NCBI RefSeq assembly: GCF_900747795.2
Contig: NC_041402.2
Coordinates: 194,728,989 to 194,792,988, forward strand
Source: Erpetoichthys calabaricus
Taxonomy: Eukaryota; Chordata; Cladistia; Polypteriformes; Polypteridae
Length of the DNA stretch: 64,000 nucleotides
Direction: 5' to 3'
Part shown: positions 35,801 through 47,800 of the stretch, in pieces
Layout of the letters: each line of letters opens with the position of its first letter
Numbering within the stretch: position 1 is the stretch's first letter
Notes under the pieces: model-generated
Databases searched by the model: none
Told to the model about the DNA's origin: nothing
What the model saw: the letters and a program-made list of their open reading frames with translations, nothing else
Program-made: the position numbers and the translations under genes

Positions 35801-38800
35801 CAAGTCAGCACAATTCAATTCTTTTAGGTTAACTGGGTAAACCAGTCACAGAACACTGGAGGATGGCTGGGCAACACCATCTTAAGCCTCGTGTGTGCTC
35901 GGCTCTAGGAAGGGTTCCTGCTTCTAGAAGTACAGTTCTGCTTGCCAGGCTACCAAGAAGACACAGCAGCACTCGAAGCTGTGCAGAGGAAGGCAACCAG
36001 GTGCATCATGGGACATAAGCACATGTGGTGTGCAAACCTGTTTAGTCTCGAGCAGAGAAAGACTGCGCTGGGACCTCATCCGGGTCTTCAAAATCCTCAA
36101 AGTGTGGTAATGAATTATTTGTCTTTTTAGGATATTTTAGTAGTTGTGAAGTGTGAATTGTATATCTTCACGTAATTAAGCACATTTAACAAGGTTTACT
36201 ATCTAATGTAAACGCGTTTCCAAGTAACCTTGGGCAGCTGAGACAGAATACAAGCAGAGGCTGTCAGGAGGAAAGTCCGTGTTTATTTACTGTATGAGAA
36301 AGGCCGCTGCTCCTGTGCTAATAAAGAAGGGCAAAGCAAACACACGACACCTGACATTAATTTTTGCTGACTGTGCTTACTTATAATTTACTATGGTTCA
36401 TTTTGTCTGGTGTCCGGCTAGCAACATGAAGCAGCCAATGATGGTAAGAAACTCTGTACGATGTAAGCAATCTAATTGTGTAACTTTTACTTGTGTATAT
36501 AAAGACCTCAACTAGCAGAAAAGGGGGATGCATCGTGTAACAGCATGCTGTGCACGTCCTCCCTCTTCAAAGACAATAAATAGTTTACGACTTAAACTTC
36601 CACCTGCCCGTTTTCTCTCATAGGCTTTGGGTCACCCAGGGGGTGACAGTCACTGCTACCACAAAATGCATTGAGAAAGAAGACTCAGCTGAATTCTTTC
36701 AGCTTAAGGGTGAATCAGGTACTCGAGGACACCAGTACATTTAGGACTGAAGTTAGGAAGCACTTCCTTAAGCAAAAAGTTGTGAGAATCTGGGAAAAAA
36801 AAACACAAAAAACTATCAAGCAATGGAGCTGAAGAAGAAACCTGGACAACCTTCAAGAAGCATCTAGAGGAGATACTGGGACAGATTCACGGTTAGCAGA
36901 ACAAACAAGTGACAAACAGACTGAATGGTCGCCCCTCATTTATCAAATTTTCAGATGTTCTTCACTGCTGTCATGTTTTACTGCGAGTCGTAGTAACCCT
37001 AATAAGGATCACAAACCAATATGTGGATTGCTGTCTGGTCATCAAGTAAAGCAAATATGAAAAATGATAACGTATAAGGCAGCAGAGTGGCACACTGGTT
37101 GGTGCTTCTGGGATTGAGCCTCATGCCTACGTGGAGCTTGCTTGGTCTCCCCTAATCTATGTAAGTTTTCACCAAATTTTCCATTCTTTGATCAACGGCC
37201 ATGGCACTCTGTTATTCAACTGCAGAAAAGGGTGCACCAGTGTGAGCTAGGTCAATCCATGCCAACAAGGTTGAGCCTGAGCTAAATAGTGCATGCCAAA
37301 TAATCACCGGCACATTGAGAACAACGTGGCTTCCTGCTTTATACAGGCTGGCCAGGATGGTACCTCCTCATATACGATGAGAAACCAGTTCAAGAGTCGA
37401 AAAGGTTCAAACGACTGATGGACTCCAGACACCCACTCCACCACCAGGCTTCTCGTCGGAGCTTTGCCACAATGGAACCCCTCAATCCAAAGCAATCCAC
37501 AACACATAGGCTCGAGAGGTGGTGAGAGACTGACTGTAGCCCGACCAATGAAGCTCTTCCTACACCTCAAGAGCATCTACCCAATGGAACATCCCTCTCT
37601 AGGAAAGACTGGGTCAAAGGTGGGAAAAACAAGGGACAACCTATTTAAATGGGGCATCACAACCAGCGCTGAATGTCCCTGTGGTGAGACCACCCAAACA
37701 GTGGACCACATTCCCCATGAATATTCCCAAGGCCCTACATGCACCAATGAAGATCTTAACGATGCTAATGACAATGACAAAATTTTCCAGTTTTCTTCCC
37801 ACAATGCAAATACATGCCTGTTAGTGTATCGGGATTTTTGTTCAAGTTATGTAAGGTCATAAATAATAATAAAAGTCAAGAGTGGAGTATATGACAAGTT
37901 TTTAAAATAATCAGACAACCAAAACCCAAGCCATGGCTAAAATAACAGCAGCCTTGAAGGCACAAAAGGAACAAAATGCCCTGGTGGGTGGCTGGGAGGG
38001 TGTGAGGACTTGGGGGGGGGTGTCGGGGTTCAAACTTAATTCCCCTCAACAAGACTAGTGGATGAAACTGTAAACTCTGTTAAATATGTGACACAGAAAA
38101 TTCTAAAACCCAGTGTCATGCATGTGTGTTAGAGGATCTCCTTGAGGGCTCATTCGAGGTACACAGTAACCCACCAGGGCGAGAGGGGGCGCTGTCGCTA
38201 AACTGGTTTCCTCCCCCCCAACCACAGCTCCCAGAAACCTCCCAATGAAGGAAATTAGCTCCGCCCCTTCCAGTCCTCCAAAAAGACCGGATGCCACCAT
38301 TAATTGGTCTCTTCATTGACGAGACCAGTTTCAAAATGTGAAAACTCTAGGAAAGCCTTCCATTGTTTTATTTGCTGAAACTAAACGCTGAAGCCATTTT
38401 CTGTTTAGTTCCCGCTTGCCTCATGTTGAGTGTTACCAGATGGCACCAGAGATTTGAAAGAATTAAAAGGGATTACTCGGCTGGTGTCCCATACATTTTT
38501 TGATTTGTTCCGGCTTTGTTTGAACCCATGTTTTGCCACCTCACACTGTAGATTAAAACACAAAAGAAAACACGCATGGCATGAGCACTCAGATGCCTTC
38601 ACAGACTTATTTGACTGATTTCAAAGTTGGATTTTTCTTTTTTTTAATTTTCTAGTGACCCCAACTTTCAAGGAAAACTTGGGTCATGGATTGGCACTCC
38701 AGCCACTGTAAAAAGAAACCTTACCCTGTTCAGTGTGGTGCTGAGGAGTCACTCGGATCTCAGTCCTGGTGGTTTGCCGTGTGGTGGGTACAGCTATGTG

Positions 38801-41800
38801 CTGTAATCAGTGCCTGCCTCCAACCCCTCTAGTGACTTCATCAAAGACTTGTCATCGTAATTTTGTAACAGCAAGTCATAGGGCCCATTGGGTCGATACT
38901 GTCACATGTACAGAGTACAGTGTCTTACTTCATATCAAAAGTGTTATGACACGGAGAGTACCGAGGATTATTGTGAGATTAGAAAAGTGACAAGTACACG
39001 AGAATAGAGAAAATCACAGTGTAAAGACTAGTGGGGGTCAAAACACCAGAAAGTCAAAACAGCAACAAAAGGGACGAAACAAACTTGAACTTGGTGAAGC
39101 GGTCAAGAGCAGAAAACCAAAACCTAATGTTAGGACCTATCTGATGTGGCACGCGGCTGGGGGTGGCACCCAGCTGGGACGCCCAGGAAGACAGGAGGAA
39201 GGCTCATTCCTCCTCCAGACCGCGAGGGGGCGTCCGCCATAGTTGTATTGGGGGCCACGGGTACAGGGCTTGGAAGCCCAACCCTGTAGGGGCCCGTGGT
39301 CACCGCCAGGGGGCATCCGCCTGCCTGAAGGACCTGGGCCCTCAGCACTTCTGCCACACCAGGAAGTGCTAGGGAGAAGACTGGGGACACCCAGAGGGCT
39401 ACCGGGAGCACAGCCGGCACTTCTGCCACACAGGGGAGTGTCCACAGAGGAGTGTCGGGAAAGCACCTGGAGCCCATCCGGGCATGTATAAAAGGGGCCA
39501 CCTCCCTACAAAAGGGGACTGGAGTCGGGTGAGGAGTGGACAAGGTTCAGAGTGGAGGTGGCCTGAAGGAAGCAGGCACTGGAAGAGAGCCTGGACTTTG
39601 GGGAGATTGGTGCTGGAGGCACTGGGTTTGTGCACATATGGACATTGTAAATATGCAAAATAAACGTGTGGTGGACTTTAAGCTGGTGTCCGTCTGTCTG
39701 AGTCCTGGCTGCTTCTCACACTGAATAAACAGCAAACTAGCACTAAAGAGTGAAGGATTTCGTCAACCATAAAGGGTTAACAGAAAATGCCAGCGCTGCC
39801 ATATTTATAGAGGCATCACAATTGTGACCATCATAGTCAGGTGATCGATCCCAACAGCATCAGGTAAACAAAGGAAAAATCAACAAAAATAAGCAAAATG
39901 AACTTCTCCAAAACAAGACAAAGCACTAAACAAATACCAAAAAAACACAAAAATATACAAATAAAAGGCAAAAGGACTACACAAAATATCTGTAACTAGT
40001 GAAACATACAGAGCTGACATTGTGATCTGTTGCAAGAGTAGGAAGCAGGTCGAGGAGACCCTGGAGAAGTGTAGATATGCTCTGGAGAGGAGAGGAATGA
40101 AGGTCAGAAGGACCACCAGGACAGAATACATGTGTGTGAATGAGAGGGAGATCAGTGGAATGGTGAGGATGAGGGGAGTAGAGTTGGCGAAGGTGGATGA
40201 GTTTAAATACTTGGGATCAACAGTACAGAGTAATGGGGATTTTGGAAGAGAGGTGAAGAAGAGAGTGCAGGCAGGGTGGAGTGGCTGGAGAAGAGTGTCA
40301 GGAGTGATTTGTGACAGACAGGTATCAGCAAGACTGAAAGGGAAGGTCTACAGGACAGTAGTGAGACCAGCTATGTTATATGGGCTGGAGATGGTGGAAC
40401 AGGAGACAGAGCTGGAGGTGGCAGAGCTAAAGATGCTAAAATTTGTATTGGGTGTGATGAGGATTGAAAGGATTAGAAATGAGGACATTAGAGGGTCAGC
40501 TCAGGTTGGACAGTTGGGAGACAAAGTCAGAGAGGCGAGATTGAGTTGATTTGGACATGTGTAGAGGAGAGAGAAGGATGTAAAGGATAGAGCTGTCAGG
40601 CAAGAGGAGAAGAGGAAGGCCTAAGAGAAGGTGTATGGATGTGGTAAGAGAGGACATGCAGGTGATGGGTGTGACAGAGGAAGATGACAAAGACAGGAAG
40701 ATATGGAAAAAGATGATCCGCTGTGACGACCCCTAATGGGAAGAGCCGAAAGAAGAAGAAGAAGAGTGAAACACATAGAGCCACAGTTCTAAAATAAAAT
40801 GGAAATCAAAACCAAGTTAAAGAGAAGCATCTGTTGATACTTGTTATGTTTTCTAAATAGTTTCTTATTTCATTAACTCTTAACCTCCTTGGCTTTAACC
40901 CCAAGACTCTCTCAGGCCTGGCATTCTGTTATAACGGTTCACCCAGAGTGCCTCCTGGGATACGCTGTTATGGGCCGATGCTGCTACATTCTGGCAGGGC
41001 ATGTCTGCACTTCCACTTAGACATTAATGTTAACACCCTTGTGATGGACAGCAGTGGTTTGGAGCATGGAGGCTCAACACTGCTGGGGCCTGTGGCAACC
41101 ACTAGGGGGCGCAGGGGGAATGGTGGAGTCCTCCTCAGCAGGTCTGCTGCCACAACTGGAAGAAGAGTCGGAAGGAAGAGGAAAGAAATTTGCCAGGAGG
41201 AGTGAAGACGTAAGGAGGCAGAGAGAGAAGAAAGACAAAGTACTGTGTGTTTGGGACTGTGTTTTACTGGGCTGTGCACTGAAGGTGGGAACCAATTGAA
41301 AAGCGTTTCCCACTGAAATAATAAAGCCTTGTGTTGTGCTGCACTTGTGTCTGTGCCAATCGTGTCAGGTGTTTGGGGAGCCTGGTGGTCACACCCTTTA
41401 GTTATTTATTTAGACTTTCAGTCTGAAGGTGGGTGCTGTGCAGCCCCATAGGCACATTTGCCGATTTGGGTGTTTTGAGTACTGAAATCTGCATGTCTCC
41501 TAGCTCTTCATTATCAGCTCTCTTAATATCAGTCCTTATCACGGTTTACTCTGAATGCATATTTTACAATCCATATGCTGACAAACATAGCTGCCAATTC
41601 TTTCAACCTTACATTGACTCCTAGACTATTACTGTAACTCAACAGCAGCAGTTTCAGTATTTGGATTTTGGAATTTCACATCTGGGATGCTCAACCTGTA
41701 GGTGCAAATGCATCTAAAAACAAGTTCTCCAGAAATACAAAGATGGTACGTTAGGGCCAGTTCGGCAGCAAACACAGAAAAGAGTGTAGCCTTTGTTAGA

Positions 41801-44800
41801 AAGAGGAAAGAAAAGGAGAGAAAGAAATACAATTCAAGGGGAATAAGGAATATTTCAAGAAATAATACAGAAATATATGACATTTTGAAACTGGATACCA
41901 ATAGCTTGGGCTGTAAGATATTTACAGATCTTCTGTAAGAAGGGCCTTGAAAGAGCTAAGAAAACACAAGGGGTAAACCAAAAGTTTTAGGGCGGAGTGG
42001 TGGCTCTGAGGCTAAGGATCTGCGCTGGTATCCCGAAGGTTCGAATCCCCGTCACTGCCAAAAGAGATCCTACTCTGCTGGGCCCTTGAGCAAGGCCCTT
42101 AACCTTCAATTGCTCCAGGGGCGCTGTACAATGTACAATTAGGAAAACTAACAAATTCCTAATACAAGAAATTGTATAAGGCGAAATAAAAAGGCCCATA
42201 GCAACAAGTCAGTGGTGGGGATTGGATGTAAACAGAGCACAAATCTAAACTGGGAAGGTTGATGCCTGGTTTTATGTGATGGCAGGGTGATATTCCAGTC
42301 AAGAGCCATGAAGAAGGGAAAGTCACACTCCTTAACCGTCTGCACCGACACAGGCCTAATGGCTTAACGCAGAGTTGCACTGAATGCAGAAACCGATTTT
42401 GTTTAAGATCACAGAGAAAGAGTAAAGGGCAGCAAACAATACGAAAAGAGAAAAGACAGCGCAGAGATATAAGGAAAAAAAAAAGGTGTGTTGAAGTCCC
42501 ATCACAAACTTCATTTACGTAATCTTAGCCAGTTGAAGGAAGTCGCAGCGCATTCAGCAGCCATGCAGTTTGAGTTCCCTGTCGACTCAGTCAGACTGAT
42601 CAGCGACACACCTTGGCTAAATCAAACAAGTTTGGCTGTGTCTTAAATTAGAGGGGGCAGTGAGTGTGAGAGCTTGACAACCAATGAATGTTATGGACTG
42701 TGCAAACAGAAGAGAGGCTGGTGTGTCTGAGATCATGTCATTGTTATACCACAATAGAATGGAACAAGGAAAATAAGAGGCCCAAGATTAAAGGTGAACT
42801 TATCAAACCTGTAAAGCCATCACACAGGCACTGGCTCTGACTAAACACTTGGTAAATGCCTGTCAGCGTATGTTGAGTTTGCAATACTTTTCATTTTATC
42901 ACGGATTTATGTAATTTGTCACCAACTGCAATACCTCTGGCACCTTCAAGGTGACAAGATCATCTCCTGCAGTCATCAAGTTTCACACCCCCTCCAACTA
43001 CAAGTCATGCAATTTATTGCTGGGTGGCTTTAGCTGAACTGGTGACTGTTCAAATGGGTTCTGTGATGGTGTGGTGTCCCATCAAGGACGGGTTTGCTGC
43101 CTAGCATCTGAGGCTTCCTGGATGGATGTCACTCAAGCAAATTTCTCAAAGGTTACACACATGATACATACCTGTTTGGGCATCTATGGGGTCTGGCTGC
43201 CATTTCTCAGGTGAGTCAACCTCTTCATCACTGTCCTGACTGTGCTCCAGGGTGACGGGGTCTGCTTTGGACAGCTCATTGGCCAGATCACTGGAGCTCT
43301 CTGCATCCCCAGTAAGGCCTGCTACAATCTGCCGCACGGTGTCCTCCCTGGTCCTGCCACAGACACACAAACAGCGGAAGGCAAATAAATGTCAGGCCAA
43401 TCTGCAGTGCTAGTTATCTGCACAAGGCACCTCCTGCAGCTTACATCTGCATTACTTTTTTATAAATGAAAAATAAGAAGATAAAAAAAGATCCCGAGAC
43501 AAATAACATTGCGTGGGTCAAGGAGGGCATGCGTTTCACCAAGGGGACAGTCTGCAATAGCGGCTAGTGGGTTGTCAATGAATTTAAAAAGGCACTGTGG
43601 GCAGAAGGCACAAGAATAACCCACGTGGAGCAGCGCCCATGAAAACAAACCTAAGGGGACCTTCCATGAGTCAGAAATCATGTGAGAACTTGTGAAATAG
43701 TATTAATAATAACAGAAGATTTTATTACTGTGGTGGGTTTTGACAATTTCTAAAACATTATTACCCGATTCTTTTTCTGTGTCCATGGGCTGGAAGTACA
43801 TATTGCCTCATCTCAGTCAGCTGTGTATCGGAGCACAACTGTACTTCAAATGACTTATTCTGCTAGCAGTGGCCATAAGATGAAATCTTCATAATTCATA
43901 TTTATCCTAACACCATTATTTTGTAAAGTTTATTAAAAGCAAACCCAATGTCACAATACTGAGAGTGGCAGTTACAAAGAGAGCCATCTGCACCCTGAAG
44001 GCTTTTTACTTTTCATGCATCCATCCATTTCCAGCAAATGCACATTTTATTTTCTTGCCTATGAGTGGATGCGAGTTTTATTTTGAATAATATGCCAGTT
44101 ACAACTCAGTAGGGCCTAGACATGTTTCTCTAAAAAGTAAAAAAATTCCATAACAGAGGGAGTCACCTGCACACTCCCATCATGCCAAGGAACTTGGTAT
44201 CATGTCATAAGGACAGTCATCATCACATCCTGCCACCAGTACAGCCATATTAAGTAATTTCAACTGTAAATATGTAGTGAAAATAACAATATCGTTACAA
44301 GGCACACAAACATATCAGTGAATCTATTTTCTGCTCTGAGGAGATTGCATTACCATCCCAGCACTCTCTTGTCAGGTCTGACATCAAGCCTGCATCAGTA
44401 CTACAGGGCTGCACACGTCAGACAGGAACACCACTTAAGATGGATGTTAGACTGGGACCCAGTCTGGTAGCCTGTGGCACATGCAGATGAATAACCACAA
44501 GACTTAGCAGCAACCTGTGACTCCTCACTTTCTCCAAGAATGGATGCTATGAAAAGTTGGATTGCGTATAGAGTGGGCTAGCCAAAAAGCCAAGTCTCTA
44601 ACACCGCGTTTACACTGCCACTCTAAGGTGACTCGATTTCACTTTTCCCTGCACAGACTGGATTTTGATGTATAAACACCAAAATTCCAAAGGGTGTCCG
44701 GTCTTTTGAGATTGGACACAGGCCACTTTTGCATGCGATACTGAATTCCAATTCAGTTCTGATCGCTCATATTAATTTGAACTTAGGCAGTCAGACTGGA

Positions 44801-47800
44801 TGTTTGCTTAGTGATGTGCCTTGAATGTGCCAGAGGGTACACCTTACCTGCACCACTACATTATGGCACACGCACAGCGCACACATCCCACATAAACCGA
44901 ATGTGTAAGTACAGGCATAGGCCACATTCACACTGTATGATGTAAATACCATGGGCTTCAAACTGGATTTCTTCACCCGCTGTGATTTGAACCATCAAGT
45001 CCTGGTAGAGTTGTTCTGTTTTCAGGTTCAGATTCATCCACCACCCTTAATTTAAAAGTTGTCACTGGCCAACCATATGTGAAACACTTCATCTTCATGG
45101 GCATACATTGTACTGAATGCTGCAAGTCACAATAAAAGACTCAACATAAAATAAAGCTGGGTAATTGAAATTAAATAAGGGAACTCATAATCCCTGACAG
45201 TACATAAAAAGGAATGTCAATTTTTTAATCACATCTGTTCTCCTTGACTTTGGCACGTCAATACCCAAGTACTAAACTAATACATATGGTGTGTTATCCA
45301 TGTCAAAATCCTTTCTCCTGATCTCAGACCCACTAAGGTTCCGGGCGGCCCGAGTACCTCAGGTATTTGCGAATTGGTTCACAAGCCACTTGCAGGATGA
45401 CCATAGATGGGTCAAGTTCTCTCAGGGCCATGATTGCCGATATGTAGAGGGTGATGATATCCGAAGTCAAGACTCCTAAAAAGACACAAGGACGGCATTC
45501 ACACTTTAGTTCATTTATGACCTGACAGGGTCACCATATGACAGAAACAAAAATAAGTATGCAACCAATGAGAACAATTTAAAAGAAAAAAAAAAATCAC
45601 AATTAGCCAAGCTTTGCCCTCGTGAGTCACCTGGGTGAAGCAGCCGCGTCTCCAGCTCAGCTTTAAGAGAGGTTAGCAACTGTGGCCTCTGATTGGTTTG
45701 TTCAAGGCAGAACTTCAGCTCCTCAACGGCAGGCTTGGATTCTGGAAAATCTGCCGTGATACACAATGAGTTAATTCCATGGGCTAACAAAAAAGAAAAG
45801 AGCATTATAGGTTCACACCAAGGTTATTATAGTTAACGAAAACTGAAATCAAAACTGGAACTATTATTAAAAAATCATTTTCGTAAATTGAAATAAAATA
45901 ATTAACAAAACTGAAATGAAAAACAAACTAAACGTAACTGTTAAAGTAGCTGGAAAGACTAACTGAAATGAAATAATCATTTACTAAAAATATTTTTAGT
46001 TTTCGTTTTTGAATGAATATTCTTGCCGTTAGTCTTTCACCCTTGTAACTTTTAACTCTAAAACAGAAAGTCATCCACCACAAGCCACCCATATGTATTC
46101 ATCCAGTAGACGGCAGCTGTTCACACAGCATTTGGGGTGAGAGAATGAGCTGACTACGGGCTTGTAAAGCCTATGGAATAGAAAACAATTTACGTGCCGC
46201 CTTTCTTTGTGCTTTTTGTATATCAAGATGCTTGAAATCGGAATGTGCGGGTCAACAAAACCTTTATCATATGGACAGAAAAATCACGACTGAGTAATGT
46301 TTCAGTTTATTTCTCAGTTGCCTGCATTTTGTTGACAATAATTCACCTGCCACTTTGCACAGGAGAAATCCTTTTTGAAAATAAAATGGCACTGATCGAG
46401 AGAATGACATCATACAAGATCAGCATATTTTTGCTGACCAATCACTTTTGCTTTAAAAAAGTAATTTAATAACGAACCTTGTAAAATTCCTGAGTTGGCA
46501 ATGTTTCTACTGAACTACAAGTAGGTAGATGAGTGTAGAGTGTCTGCCAACTGGTGAACAACTAAATGTACTAATGTGTTTTTGTATTTATTCTATATTT
46601 ATTCATTTATCTTATTTAGTTTATATTCAGAGCTCAAAATGCCTGGCATTATAAAAATAATCCAGTATTAGTATTATGTTTTAAAATATTTGTCCCCCTT
46701 TATTCGATTTTTTTCTTTTTCTTCTTTTCTTCTCTCTCAATATAGATAGTTGAAATATCATATTCTTTTTGTTCTTAACATCAGCCATATCATACATATT
46801 GCATACCAGGGATTTTTCTGCCTTGCCTTACAGTAGAATCGGTTTTCTTAATTTTGATAACTTTTGAGCCCTGCAGATGGCAAAATTCTGTCCTTAAATT
46901 GTATGTGCCTGAGATGGATCAATGACATCAATATGGCTGGTAGAAAAATAATAAAGAACAGAATGGGAGATTTTTTTAATGCAATATTGAAGGCATTCAT
47001 TATAAGCACATTGTCTTGGAGCAGGATATGTTGTGTGCTATAGACATTTAGAGTAAAAACCACTCAAACCATAAAATTCACCTAAATTTCATTACAAATT
47101 GGCCTATTGTGGGCAATAATAGAGAAAGATAAAAAGTGCCAAAAGTCAGCATAGATTTGTTCAGCACAAATGATATAGAAATATTTTAAAAATTATAAAA
47201 TTGTGTAAAATTGTTTATGTTCAGTACCTGGTTTTGACTGTGCTTATTTTTATCAGACAAAAAACAAATAATAAACCATATAGCGTAGAAAGCTTCCACT
47301 AACATTAAACTCGTATCCAAACCCATTTAAGTGTACAGTTCTGTCTGACTGTGACAAACAACACTCCATAGTAGTTCCATGCCATATTTACTAAAACTAA
47401 AATGATATAAAAATAAAACAGAAATGTATTTGTGAAATAAAAACTAAAAATACATGATGAAGAAAAACTAAACTAAATTTCCAAGTAAGGTCAGAAAAAC
47501 TAATATAAAAAGGCAAAACTATAACCCCCTTGGTTCACACCATCTGAAATCAGCCCAGCATTAGATTTAGCCGCTTTTGATGGTACACAATCAATGCAGG
47601 ATTATAACAATTGTGAACAATGGAAAAAAAATAATAATTGCCATCATTCTTTAGTTGTAAAATGGTTGGCAAACATGTGGTCCTTACCATAAACTCTTGA
47701 AAGCAAGGAACAAAGAATTATGGGAAGCCAGGAACAGCACTGTAAGAGGCATCTGACATTACTTTGGATGGCTGCGAGGTGTCAAGCATTCAATTCGAAA

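Noticed and set aside
41989-42060. Functional tRNA gene (A and B boxes visible)
   Set aside because: The B box is followed directly by a SINE body, and the sequence does not fold into a tRNA with matched acceptor ends. It is a tRNA-derived SINE.
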